Assembly: GCA_044507975.1 (NCBI GenBank) | Contig: JBIQIQ010000010.1 | Coordinates: forward strand, 1-39,761 | DNA length: 39,761 nt | Direction: 5' to 3' | Source of the DNA: DASRWD01 sp044507975 | GTDB lineage: Bacteria > Deinococcota > Deinococci > Deinococcales > Trueperaceae | Part shown: positions 32,360 to 39,761 of the stretch, piece after piece | How the letters are laid out: each line of letters opens with the position of its first letter | Position numbering within the stretch: position 1 is the first letter of the stretch | The notes under the pieces: generated by a model | Told to the model about the DNA's origin: nothing | What the model saw: the letters and a program-made list of their open reading frames with translations, nothing else | Database searches by the model: none | Made by a program: the position numbers and the translations under genes

Positions 32360-34109
32360 GCTTCTCCGGCCACGGCCGGTCGAACCCCTCGGCGGGCAGC
32401 TTCGGGGTGCCGTCCATGACGAACCGGGGCTCGGAGCCGAACGTGTCGTCGATGACCTGCACGTCGCGCTCGGGGTCGATGTTGTTGAGCAGGGTCCAGA
32501 TCACTTGGTCGAAGTCCCGCGGGTCGCAGCGCTCGTCGACCACGGCGACCAGCCGCACGCCCCTCGCCGCCTGCTGACGCGCGGCCCACTCGCCGAGATG
32601 CCTGCCCTGGCCAGGCCGCGTCTTGCGCGTGGTGATGAACCAGAACCCGCCGGCGACCTGGTGCTGGTCGACGACCTCGGCGTGGTTGGGGAGCTCGGCC
32701 CTGGCGCGCTCCCGGTTGGGCGCGAACGGCTGGTCGCCGCCCTCCTCCGGGTGCTTGCGGGTGCCGTCGACGATGAGCTTGCTGCCGTAGCTGAAGGCGC
32801 GGCTCGAGTGGTCGAGGACGTCGATGGGCCCCTTGGCGAACTGGGAGTCGCGGCCGGGCACGGCGCGCGCCAGGACCCCGCGCCAGAAGCCGAGGTGGTC
32901 CTGCGGGGAGAGGTCGGGGTCGTCGGACACGAGCACGACCTTCGCGAACATCATCTGACCCAGGCCCAGCAGGCCGTTCGCGACCTTGTAGGCGTGGCCC
33001 GGGAAGCGCTTCTCGATCGACACGTTCACGAGGTTGTGCGCGATGCCGGCCGGCGGCATCGAGTAGTCCCGGATCTCGGGGAGGATGAGCTGGGCGGGTA
33101 CCAGGAAGATGCGCTCGCTCGCGAGGATCAGGTAAGCGTCCTCCATCGGCGGCGGGCCGACGATCGTGGCGGGGTAGACCGGGTCCTCGCGCATCGTGAT
33201 GGCCGTGACGTGGAACGCCGGGTAGAGGTCGGGCAGCGTGTAGAAGCCGGTGTGGTCGCCGAAAGGCCCCTCGCTGACGAGGTCCTCGGCGGGGTCGACG
33301 TAGCCCTCGAGGACGATCTCGGCGCTGGCGGGCACGTCGAGGTCCACGGTGACGCCCTTGACCACCTCCACGCGGCGCCCACGGATGAAGCCCGTCAGGG
33401 CGAGCTCGTCGAGGCCTGGTACCGGAGGGATCGGGGCCGTGGCCGCGTAGGTCAGGGCAGGGTCGCCGCCGATGGCGACGGCCACCTCCAGGCGCTGACC
33501 GAGCTGCCGAGCGCTCTCGAAGTGCCGGGCACCGGTCTTGTGCCGCTGCCAGTGCATGGCGGTGGTCCGCGAGTCCAGGACCTGCATCCGGTACATGCCC
33601 ATGTTCACGTCGCCGTGCACGGGGTCGCGGGTGATGACGAGCGGCAGGGTGATGAACGGCCCGGCGTCCTTCGGCCAGGTGGTCAGGATGGGCAGCTTGC
33701 CGAGGTCGACCTCGTCGCCCCTGAGCACCCGACGCTGCACGGGCGCCGAGCGCACCCGGCGGGGCGGCAGGGAGCGCACCTCGCGCAGCTTCGGCAGGTT
33801 CGACATCATGCCCATGAGACCGCCGCCCAGGCGGAGGTCGAGCAGGTCGCGCAGGCGCTGAGTGAGCTCGTTCAGGTCCTCGACGCCGAGCGCCCAGGCC
33901 GTGCGCCGCGCGGTCCCGAACAGGTTCATGGCGACGGGGATGTCGTGGCCGACGACGTTCTCGAAGAGCAGCGCCGGGCCGCCCTCCTTGACGGCGCGGT
34001 CTGCGAGGGCCGCGGCCTCCAGGTGGGGCGACACCGGCTCGCTCACGCGCACCAGCTCGCCCCGCGCCTCGAGCAGCTCGAGGAAGGCCCGCAGGTCGAG
34101 GGCGCTCAC
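32298..34109 (-). CDS. UbiD-family decarboxylase, menaquinone type
   Basis: A 603-residue prenylated-FMN-dependent decarboxylase. Visible family blocks are NMGMYRMQVLDSRTTAMHWQ (about 165) with the conserved Arg, the catalytic SEGPFGDHTGFY (about 268), DYSMPPAGIAHNLV (about 355) and a C-terminal FVMDGTPK. The length near 600 fits the enzymes annotated in futalosine-pathway menaquinone synthesis, the route used by Deinococcota; that role is inferred. The GTG start has GGAG 5 nt upstream. The gene's 3' end reads 62 bp into the permease gene on the other strand. Confidence 0.85.
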   Translation of the reverse strand: MSALDLRAFLELLEARGELVRVSEPVSPHLEAAALADRAVKEGGPALLFENVVGHDIPVAMNLFGTARRTAWALGVEDLNELTQRLRDLLDLRLGGGLMGMMSNLPKLREVRSLPPRRVRSAPVQRRVLRGDEVDLGKLPILTTWPKDAGPFITLPLVITRDPVHGDVNMGMYRMQVLDSRTTAMHWQRHKTGARHFESARQLGQRLEVAVAIGGDPALTYAATAPIPPVPGLDELALTGFIRGRRVEVVKGVTVDLDVPASAEIVLEGYVDPAEDLVSEGPFGDHTGFYTLPDLYPAFHVTAITMREDPVYPATIVGPPPMEDAYLILASERIFLVPAQLILPEIRDYSMPPAGIAHNLVNVSIEKRFPGHAYKVANGLLGLGQMMFAKVVLVSDDPDLSPQDHLGFWRGVLARAVPGRDSQFAKGPIDVLDHSSRAFSYGSKLIVDGTRKHPEEGGDQPFAPNRERARAELPNHAEVVDQHQVAGGFWFITTRKTRPGQGRHLGEWAARQQAARGVRLVAVVDERCDPRDFDQVIWTLLNNIDPERDVQVIDDTFGSEPRFVMDGTPKLPAEGFDRPWPEKLTTSAEALARVDELWPRLRR

Positions 34110-34125
34110 GCCCGCTCCGAACGGT

Positions 34126-34158
34126 TCACGTCGCCGGCAGCTCGCGTCGGGAAGGCAT
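34126..34158 (-). CDS. Possible leaderless 10-residue leader peptide before ubiD-type gene
   Basis: An ATG 5 nt after a TAGTCT box opens MPSRRELPAT and a TGA, ending 16 nt before the GTG of the decarboxylase. The promoter geometry equals that of the leaderless genes in this window, so ribosomes would be expected to begin here. A regulatory leader is possible; no amino-acid bias stands out. Confidence 0.35.
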   Translation of the reverse strand: MPSRRELPAT

Positions 34159-34163
34159 GGCCG

Positions 34164-34169
34164 AGACTA
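34164..34169 (-). promoter_or_regulatory. -10 box TAGTCT for the ubiD-type gene
   Basis: Lies 5 nt upstream of the leader ATG at 34158 and 55 nt upstream of the decarboxylase GTG. Confidence 0.55.
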
Positions 34170-34187
34170 CCTTCTCGCGCGCGTCCC

Positions 34188-35843
34188 TCACGCCACTACG
34201 GCCTGCGGGGCAGGCAACACCTCGGCTAGCTGGCTCCGCAGGGCCTCCAGGCCGTCGCCCGCCGTGGCCGACACGCTCACCGCGCCGTAGCGCTCCTCCA
34301 GGCCGGCGAGGTTGCTCTGGTCGGCGGCGTCGGCCTTGTTGATCACGACGAGGCGCGGCGGCTCGAGGTCGAGGTCGTCGAGGATCCTCTGGACCGCGTC
34401 GACGCGGTCGGGCGCGCCAGGTGCCGCCCCGTCGACGACGTGGAGCAGCAGGTCGGCGTGGTGCAGCTCCTCGAGGGTCGCCCGGAAGGCGTCGACGAGC
34501 TCGTCCGGCAGGTCGCGGATGAAGCCCACCGTGTCGGTGAACACGGCCTTGCCGCCCCAGGGCCCGAGCTCGGGCAGCCAGCCCTCGCGCGTCGTGGGCC
34601 GCAGCGTGGCGAACAGCTTGTCCTGCGAGAGTGCGTGCGACTTGGTGAGCGCGTTGAAGAGCGTCGACTTGCCCGCGTTCGTGTAGCCGACGAGCGCGAC
34701 GACGGGCGTGGTCGACGCGGTGCGGGTCTTGCGCGTCTCGGCGCGGCGGCGGCTGATGTCCTCGACCGCCTTCTCGAGCGTGGCGATGCGGTCGCGGATG
34801 CGGCGCCGGTCGACCTCGAGCTTCGTCTCGCCGGGCCCGCGGGTGCCGATGCCGCCGCCCAGGCGGCTCATGGCCTCGCCGCGGCCGGCCAGGCGCGGTA
34901 GCTGGTACTTGAGCTGGGCCAGCTCGACCTGCACCTGCGCCTCGCGGCCGCGGGCGTTCTGGGCGAAGATGTCGAGGATCACCTGCGTGCGGTCGAGCAC
35001 CTTGAGCTTCGTGAGGCGCTCGACCTCCCTGGCCTGCGCCGGCGTGAGCTCTCGGTCGAACACGAGCAGGTCGGCGTCCTCGTGGAAGGCCAGCGACACG
35101 GCCTCCTGCAGCTTGCCCTCCCCGACGACCGTGCGGTGGTCTGGCTTCGGGCGCCGCTGCAGCGCTGTGGCTGCGACGGTGGCGCCGGCGCTGCGCACGA
35201 GCTCGGCGAGCTCGGCCATGCGCGACGCCGTCTCCGGATCGTCGGGGCCCAGGCCGACCAGCACGGCGCGCTCGGCGCTGCTGCGCGCGACCTCGCGCAC
35301 CCCGGCCTGGCGGGCGAGCTCCTCCTCGAGGGCCCGTACCCGCCCCAGGAGGTCCTGGGACTCGAGCTGGCGCACCGTGGCGGGCTCATCGACGATCCAG
35401 TCCTCGGCGTCGCTCCCGGTCGGCGCCACGGTGGCCAGATAGGCCGGGCCCACCGCGCTGCCGTCGCGCGAGGCGTCGACGTCGATCGCCACCAGGGCGT
35501 CGAGCCGGTTGAGGAACAGCGTCGTGAGGTCGGTGCCGGACAGGCCGCCGGGCTTGAGGTGCGTGTGCGCGAGGCGCAGCCCCGCCAGCCGCGAGTCGGC
35601 CTCCCCGGAGTAGGGCGGCAGGGGCGTATCGGCGGCGTCGCCGACCGCGACCGTGACCACGCGGCCGCGCCGGTCGATCAGGACGCTCACGCCGCGCCCG
35701 AGCTCGACAGTAAGGTCGGCCATGGCGCGCGCCAGGTCGGCTGTGACCGCCGACTCCGGCGGCACGCGTCGCCGGTACAGGTTGGACAGCCTCTTGAGCT
35801 GGTGGTTCTTCAGGCCTTGCGTCTTGCCGTGAACCTTCTCGAT
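34188..35843 (-). CDS. hflX: GTPase HflX
   Basis: About 551 residues. HflX splits stalled or stressed 70S ribosomes. GTPase motifs are GYTNAGKST (G1), DTVGF (G3) and NKAD (G4), preceded by the HflX-specific GGIGTRGPGETKLE. The N-terminal part is longer than in E. coli HflX and matches the long form I know from Deinococcus. The expected N-terminus (M-x-KVHGNT) aligns with EKVHGKT here, yet no ATG, GTG or TTG occurs at or upstream of that point before the TAGAAT box. The codon at the right place is ATC 35843, with GAGAGGAG about 9 nt before it. I call an AUC start. Confidence 0.9.
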   Translation of the reverse strand: MEKVHGKTQGLKNHQLKRLSNLYRRRVPPESAVTADLARAMADLTVELGRGVSVLIDRRGRVVTVAVGDAADTPLPPYSGEADSRLAGLRLAHTHLKPGGLSGTDLTTLFLNRLDALVAIDVDASRDGSAVGPAYLATVAPTGSDAEDWIVDEPATVRQLESQDLLGRVRALEEELARQAGVREVARSSAERAVLVGLGPDDPETASRMAELAELVRSAGATVAATALQRRPKPDHRTVVGEGKLQEAVSLAFHEDADLLVFDRELTPAQAREVERLTKLKVLDRTQVILDIFAQNARGREAQVQVELAQLKYQLPRLAGRGEAMSRLGGGIGTRGPGETKLEVDRRRIRDRIATLEKAVEDISRRRAETRKTRTASTTPVVALVGYTNAGKSTLFNALTKSHALSQDKLFATLRPTTREGWLPELGPWGGKAVFTDTVGFIRDLPDELVDAFRATLEELHHADLLLHVVDGAAPGAPDRVDAVQRILDDLDLEPPRLVVINKADAADQSNLAGLEERYGAVSVSATAGDGLEALRSQLAEVLPAPQAVVA

Positions 35844-35946
35844 GAGGTCTCGCTCCTCTCGGACAGCGCGCGGGCTGCCTCGGGAGGCGCCTGTGCCCGA
35901 GCCGGCCCTGTGCAGGCGGCGGGGACGCGCGCGGTGACCTGACGCG

Positions 35947-35952
35947 ATTCTA
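35947..35952 (-). promoter_or_regulatory. -10 box TAGAAT for hflX
   Basis: Closest to the TATAAT consensus of all boxes seen here. It implies an hflX leader of roughly 95 nt. Confidence 0.5.
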
Positions 35953-35971
35953 GCCGCTGCCGACCCCGTGA

Positions 35972-35977
35972 TAGCCT
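35972..35977 (+). promoter_or_regulatory. -10 box TAGCCT, leaderless type
   Basis: Lies 7 nt upstream of the ATG at 35985. It is divergent to the hflX box 19 bp away. Confidence 0.6.
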
Positions 35978-35984
35978 CCGCACG

Positions 35985-36833
35985 ATGCGCGTTCTGGCCG
36001 CGGTGCTGGTGCTCGTCGCCGGTTCCTCCTCCCACGCCCAGCGCGCGGTGCCGGGGGCCCTCGTAGGCGGCGCGACGTACGTCGAGGCCGCGGCCCTGGC
36101 CGCCGCCCTGGGCGACGTCGTGACGTCCGCGGGCGACGCCCTCACGTGGCGGGGCGCCTCCGGTGTGGCGACCTTCTTCTCCGGGTCCTCCGAGGCTCTC
36201 CTGCAGCGCCCCGGCGACGGCGGCCCCAGCGAGTGGGCGCTCTCCGCCCCGGTGGTGCTCCGCGGATCCCCGACCGCCGGGTGGCTGCTGCCGCTCGACG
36301 CCGTTCAGCTCCTCGGCCTGACGGCCGAGGACGGCCCCGACGGAGCCGTGCTCCACGGCCCCGGTGGCGAGCTCTACGAGGTGGCGCTGCCGGCGCCGGT
36401 CTTCACGCCGGGAGACGGTCCCAGCGCCGCCTGGGAGTTGGCCGACGTGGGCCCGGCTCGCGGTCTGCGCTTCTTCGTCGGTGATCAGAGCGCGCTGCTC
36501 GTCGACCTCGACATGCTGCCGCTCGCCTTCCCGGAGGCGACCGCCGCCGTGGACGCCGCAGCGGCGCGGGCCGGGTCCGACCACGCGCTGCTGCTGCTGG
36601 CGTCCGCGCTGGCGGAAGGCGAGCTCGACACCGCCATCTCCTTCTTCCAGGACGGCCGCGAGCTGTCGGTGCGAGCGCCCTACCGCGTGCACGTCTACCG
36701 GGGCGACGCGTCCGTCGTCGGTCCCGGGCGCGAGGTAGCCGCGGTGGTCCTGCTGCCCGCCACGTTCTCGCTCTACCGCCCCTTGACGGTCTCCTGGGGC
36801 GGGGTGGAGGCGACCGTCACCCTGCGTCGCTGA
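35985..36833 (+). CDS. Secreted protein with copper-amine-oxidase N-terminal-like domain
   Basis: A 282-residue exported protein. The signal peptide is residues 1-18 (LAAVLVLVAGSSSHAQ). Two copies of the short beta-alpha unit found in copper-amine-oxidase N-terminal-like domains can be seen: VGGATYVEAAALAAALGDVV (about 25) and LLPLDAVQLLGL (about 98). The C-terminal half is not recognised. These domains are non-catalytic and often bind cell-wall polymers. Promoter is leaderless type. The thiolase gene begins 53 bp after the stop with its own promoter. Confidence 0.6.
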   Translation: MRVLAAVLVLVAGSSSHAQRAVPGALVGGATYVEAAALAAALGDVVTSAGDALTWRGASGVATFFSGSSEALLQRPGDGGPSEWALSAPVVLRGSPTAGWLLPLDAVQLLGLTAEDGPDGAVLHGPGGELYEVALPAPVFTPGDGPSAAWELADVGPARGLRFFVGDQSALLVDLDMLPLAFPEATAAVDAAAARAGSDHALLLLASALAEGELDTAISFFQDGRELSVRAPYRVHVYRGDASVVGPGREVAAVVLLPATFSLYRPLTVSWGGVEATVTLRR

Positions 36834-36837
36834 GGGC

Positions 36838-36879
36838 TACCATCTGTTGGTCTGGCCGCGCGCCGCGGCCCGTAGGAGG
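36838..36879 (+). promoter_or_regulatory. -10 box TACCAT and ribosome site for the thiolase gene
   Basis: TACCAT at 36838-36843, and AGGAGG at 36874-36879, 7 nt before the ATG at 36887. The message would have a leader of about 37 nt. Confidence 0.6.
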
Positions 36880-36886
36880 TAACCGA

Positions 36887-38062
36887 ATGAGAGCTGTCAT
36901 CGCCGCCGCGGCGCGCACGCCGACCGGCGGCTTCCAAGGGGGCCTCGCATCCCTGAAAGCGGGGGAGCTCGGCGCGGTCGCCATCGAGGGCGCCCTCGAG
37001 CGCGCCGGCCTCGGGCCGACCGACGTCGACGCGGTCTACCTCGGCAACGTCCTGCAGGCCGGTCAGGGCCAGGCGCCCGCGCGGCAGGCAGCGATCTTCG
37101 CCGGCCTCGACGTCGCCACGCCCAGCGTCACCATCAACAAGATGTGCGGCAGCGGGATGGAGGCCGTCGTGCAGGCGGTGAGGGCCGTGCGTCTCGGGGA
37201 CGCCGAGGTCGTGGTGGCGGGCGGCATGGAGTCGATGACCAACGCCCCCTACCTCCTGCCCGGAGCGCGCGGAGGCCTGCGGCTCGGCGACGCCAAGGTG
37301 GTCGACTCGCTGGTGCACGACGGCCTCTGGGACGTCTACAACGACAAGCACATGGGGTCGTGCGCCGAGGCGTGCGCCGCGCGCTACTCGTTCTCCCGCG
37401 AGGCCCAGGACGACTTCGCCGAGCGCTCCTACCGGCGCGCTCAGGCCGCCACGGAGGACGGAACGTTCGCGGCCGAGATCGTGCCCGTCGAGGTGACGGG
37501 CCGCCGGGGCGAAGTCACGGTCGTCGACCGCGACGAGGGGCCATACGTCGTCGACTTCGAGAAGATGCGCAAGTTGCGCCCCGCGTTCGAGAAGGAGGGC
37601 ACGGTCACGGCCGGCAACGCCAGCACGATCAACGACGGCGCTGCCGTGCTGGTCGTCGCCTCGGAGGCGGCGGCCGAGCGGCGCGGCCTGCCGGTCCTGG
37701 CGACCATCGAGGGCTACGCGGCCCACGGCGAGCAGCCCGAGTGGTTCACGATCGCCCCCGTGGGCGCGACCCGCGGCTTGCTCGAGAAGCTCGGCTGGAA
37801 CGCGGGCGACGTCGGCGCCTACGAGGTGAACGAGGCGTTCTCGGTCGTGCCCATGGCGCTGATGCAGGAGCTGGGTCTCTCCGCCGACGACGTCAACGTG
37901 TTCGGCGGAGCGGTCGCCCTCGGCCACCCGATCGGCGCATCCGGCGCGCGCATCCTGGTGACGCTGCTCTCCGCCATGAAAGCGCGCGGCGCGGAGCGCG
38001 GCGTAGCGAGCATCTGCATCGGCGGCGGCGAGGCGTTGGCGATGGGATTGCGCTTGGCCTGA
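36887..38062 (+). CDS. Acetyl-CoA acetyltransferase (thiolase)
   Basis: A 391-residue thiolase that condenses or cleaves acetyl-CoA/acetoacetyl-CoA. The nucleophile Cys is in NKMCGSGMEAV (about 88), the second block is NEAFSVVPMAL (about 317), His is in GGAVALGHPIGASGARI (about 348) and the second Cys in ICIGGGEALAMGL (about 379). It stands alone here, without ketoacyl-CoA reductase or other beta-oxidation genes, so biosynthetic versus degradative use is open. Confidence 0.94.
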   Translation: MRAVIAAAARTPTGGFQGGLASLKAGELGAVAIEGALERAGLGPTDVDAVYLGNVLQAGQGQAPARQAAIFAGLDVATPSVTINKMCGSGMEAVVQAVRAVRLGDAEVVVAGGMESMTNAPYLLPGARGGLRLGDAKVVDSLVHDGLWDVYNDKHMGSCAEACAARYSFSREAQDDFAERSYRRAQAATEDGTFAAEIVPVEVTGRRGEVTVVDRDEGPYVVDFEKMRKLRPAFEKEGTVTAGNASTINDGAAVLVVASEAAAERRGLPVLATIEGYAAHGEQPEWFTIAPVGATRGLLEKLGWNAGDVGAYEVNEAFSVVPMALMQELGLSADDVNVFGGAVALGHPIGASGARILVTLLSAMKARGAERGVASICIGGGEALAMGLRLA

Positions 38063-38106
38063 GGGCTCAGTGGACTCGAGCGGCTCGAGCGGGGGAAGGC
38101 GCATCT

Positions 38107-38257
38107 CTCCGCGGCACCCTCTTCGAGTATCCCGGTAGCGAGATAGTCGTCGGTGGGCCCGTCCGGCGCGCTCGTGCGTCGGGCGCGGGGAGGTCAAGGC
38201 TTCGGTCCGGATCTCCATCATCCCGATAGCGGGATACTCGAAGAGGGTCCCGCGGAG
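38107..38257. repeat. Imperfect 38-bp inverted repeat flanking 75 bp
   Basis: Arms at 38107-38144 and 38220-38257 match at 34 of 38 positions when one is reverse-complemented. Each arm also contains its own small palindrome: ATCCCG-ATAG-CGGGAT at 38220-38235 and TATCCCG-GTAG-CGAGATA in the left arm. It lies between convergent genes with no transposase. Candidates are a pair of REP-like elements, a MITE or a large bidirectional terminator. Confidence 0.85.
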
Positions 38258-38296
38258 TAGTGCCCCGCGCCGGAGGCGCAATTACTGCGGCGGTCC

Positions 38297-39031
38297 CTAG
38301 TAGTCGCTGTCGCGCAGCTTCTCGGGCAGGCGGCCCATCTGGATCGCCTCGGCCACCATGGGGGGCAGGCCCCACGCGACGATGTCGAAGGCCACCGCCG
38401 CGAAGTCGTACTCGACCTTGTCCATCTCCACCCGGACGCCCTGCTCGTCGATGTCGAGCAGGGCGTAGTCGGCGCCGGGCTCACCGTTGAGCGACAGACC
38501 GACCGAGCCCGGGTTCACGACCCAGCCGACGTCGGGGATGTGGCGGTAGAACGGCACGTGGGTCGAGCCGGCCGCGAGGATCTTGGCCTTGTGGTTCTTG
38601 AGCATGCGCGTCAGGGTGAAAGGGTCACGGTCGAGGTTCACGCGCTCGCTGGGCGCGTCGAAGGAGCCGTGGAAGAAGCGCAGCCACCCGAAGGGCGTCT
38701 CGACCCGGCGCTGCACCGGGAGCGAGCGCAGGAACGCGAGGTGGCGCTCCTCGATGACGCCCTTCGTCCACTCGATCGTCTCGTCGGCCACGCCACGCCG
38801 TACGGCCTTGCGACGTGCGAACGGGAACGCTAGTCGCTCGTCGGCCGCCCCCAGGGTGCAGACGATGCCCTCGCGTCTGACGAGGTCGATCGTCTCGTTG
38901 GGGGAAGGCCCGTAACCGATCAGGTCGCCGAGGCAGAGCACGCTGTCGGCGCCCCTCAACTTGAGCTGCTCGATCACGGCCTCGAGCGCCAGCACGTTCG
39001 CGTGCACGTCGCTGATCAGGCCGACCTTCAC
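38297..39031 (-). CDS. YfcE-like phosphoesterase with altered metal motifs
   Basis: A 244-residue calcineurin-fold protein. The first two motifs are normal: ISDVHAN (about 8) and CLGDLIGYGPSPNE (about 35). The third, normally GNHD, reads GAAD (about 62), and the last, normally GHTH, reads GSTH (about 157). VVNPGSVGLSLNGEPGADYALLDI is a standard family tail. With the Asn and two His ligands replaced, classical two-metal catalysis is doubtful. GTG overlaps the stop of the M42 gene (GTGA) and also has a TAGACT box 6 nt upstream. Confidence 0.82.
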   Translation of the reverse strand: MKVGLISDVHANVLALEAVIEQLKLRGADSVLCLGDLIGYGPSPNETIDLVRREGIVCTLGAADERLAFPFARRKAVRRGVADETIEWTKGVIEERHLAFLRSLPVQRRVETPFGWLRFFHGSFDAPSERVNLDRDPFTLTRMLKNHKAKILAAGSTHVPFYRHIPDVGWVVNPGSVGLSLNGEPGADYALLDIDEQGVRVEMDKVEYDFAAVAFDIVAWGLPPMVAEAIQMGRLPEKLRDSDY

Positions 39032-39761
39032 GCGGCGAGTCTAGCAGTCCCTTCCTCCAGGAAAGCCGTCAGGAGGGCCACCTCGGCCTCGAGGTCGGAC
39101 TTCGAGACCATCTCCGTCACGGTGTGCACGTAGCGCGACGGGGTCGAGAGCGTGATGCTCGGCACGCCGAGCCGCGAGCGCTGGATGGCCCCGGCGTCGG
39201 TGCCCCCCAGCGGCAGCACCTCCAGCTGGTGCTCGATGCCGCGCTTCTCGGCGAGGGCGATGAACTCGTCGAGGAGCCAGCGGGTGGAGATCGTGCTCGA
39301 GTCCATCACCTTGATGCCGACGCCCTTGCCCATCTCGGTGACGCGCAGGTAGTCCTGCGACCCGGGCGTGTCGACGGCGAGGGTCGTGTCGAGCGCGATG
39401 CCGACGTGGGGCTCGACGCGGAACGCGCCCGTGAGCGCCCCGCGCAGGCCGACCTCCTCCTGGGTGGTGAAGACGACGTGCACCTCGAAGGCCGGCTCCT
39501 TCAGGCGCTTGAGGGTCTCGATGGCGACCCAGCAGCCGGCGCGGTCGTCGAGCGCCTTGCCCGTGACGACCTTGCCGAGGTCGTGGAACTCCTGGCGCAG
39601 GGTGACCATGTCGCCGACGCGCACCTTCGCCTTGACGTCGTCGGCGTCGAGGCCGAGGTCGACGTAGAAGTCGGCGAGCTGCGGCACCTTGGTGCGCTCC
39701 TCCGGCGTGCTGATGTGGATCGGCTTGCCGGACGGGTTCATCACCCCGACGAGCTCCTGGC
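39028..39761 (-). CDS. M42-family metallo-aminopeptidase, 5' end outside window
   Basis: The C-terminal 243 residues of a tetrahedral (TET/FrvX-like) aminopeptidase; the frame is open to the window edge and the text before MNPSGKPIH (QELVGV) is typical internal M42 sequence, so the start lies beyond base 39761. Metal and catalytic residues visible: Asp in KALDDRAGCW, the Glu pair in FTTQEEVGLRGA, Asp in ALDTTLAVD, and His in RYVHTVTEMV. PLGGTDAGAIQ is another family block. These dodecameric enzymes trim peptides after proteasome-like degradation. Its stop overlaps the phosphoesterase start. Confidence 0.92.
   Translation of the reverse strand, partial: QELVGVMNPSGKPIHISTPEERTKVPQLADFYVDLGLDADDVKAKVRVGDMVTLRQEFHDLGKVVTGKALDDRAGCWVAIETLKRLKEPAFEVHVVFTTQEEVGLRGALTGAFRVEPHVGIALDTTLAVDTPGSQDYLRVTEMGKGVGIKVMDSSTISTRWLLDEFIALAEKRGIEHQLEVLPLGGTDAGAIQRSRLGVPSITLSTPSRYVHTVTEMVSKSDLEAEVALLTAFLEEGTARLAA
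39038..39043 (-). promoter_or_regulatory. -10 box TAGACT, leaderless type, inside the M42 gene end
   Basis: Lies 6 nt upstream of the GTG at 39031 and within the last codons of the upstream peptidase gene, where it uses an AGA codon that is rare here. Confidence 0.5.

Noticed and set aside
35844..36692. Upstream extension of the hflX frame with an ATG at 36692
   Set aside because: It runs through the hflX promoter box and opposite the divergent secreted-protein gene; the added protein is low-complexity shadow.
38107..38257. The inverted repeat as an insertion sequence
   Set aside because: Only 75 bp lie between the arms, with no transposase frame and no visible target-site duplication.

Overview
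The window is chromosomal DNA of very high GC content with tightly packed genes. The best guess for the host is Deinococcota, probably near Truepera. The clues are a DdrA/Rad52-like repair protein, a UbiD protein of the menaquinone type, DUF4384/PEGA and copper-amine-oxidase-N secreted proteins, and above all leaderless-type promoters: a TANNNT box lies 5-8 nt upstream of the start codon in front of 17 genes. This is inferred from reading; no database search was possible.

Layout. 126-2869 (-): a membrane TPR-like protein cut by a 100-N gap that looks like an assembly artefact. 2958-5605 (+): DdrA-like protein, metallophosphoesterase, small protein, APH-type kinase. 5602-9688 (-): gyrA, nucleoside hydrolase and ftsE, linked by stop/start overlaps. 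9874-13116 (+): purB, a purC-purS fusion and a lipase-like hydrolase. 13113-14276 (-): PatB-type C-S lyase. 14326-19354 (+): esterase, a G8-domain lipoprotein resembling animal CEMIP/TMEM2, and fumC. 19444-20154 (-): LolA-like periplasmic protein. 20282-22903 (+): PEGA-repeat protein, nucleotidyltransferase, membrane protein with CBS-like tail. 22926-30163 (-): a long run of azlC-azlD, pyrE, HIT, aldo/keto reductase, nnrE/nnrD, thrB, tsaD and a DUF692-like protein. 30308-32359 (+): rpmB and a ZnuBC-like metal ABC transporter with a palindromic operator candidate. 32298-35843 (-): ubiD-type decarboxylase and hflX. 35985-38062 (+): secreted protein and thiolase. 38063-38296: an intergenic long inverted repeat. 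38297-39761 (-): a phosphoesterase-like protein with altered metal motifs and an M42 peptidase that runs off the window.

Genes mostly serve core metabolism (purines, pyrimidines, threonine, TCA, menaquinone), translation and tRNA modification, ribosome rescue and repair. Adjacent genes in the same direction are repeatedly joined by 4-nt GTGA/ATGA overlaps, and several single genes inside such runs also carry their own leaderless promoter. I saw no tRNA, rRNA, CRISPR array, transposase, phage gene or defence island. The most notable observations are the leaderless architecture, two possible leaderless leader peptides (before the metal transporter and before ubiD), apparent AUC and CUG start codons (hflX, nnrE), the PurC-PurS fusion, the CEMIP-like lipoprotein, the degenerate phosphoesterase, and the 38-bp inverted repeat. 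No stretch longer than 300 bases lacks a gene; bases 1-125 show no gene I can support.
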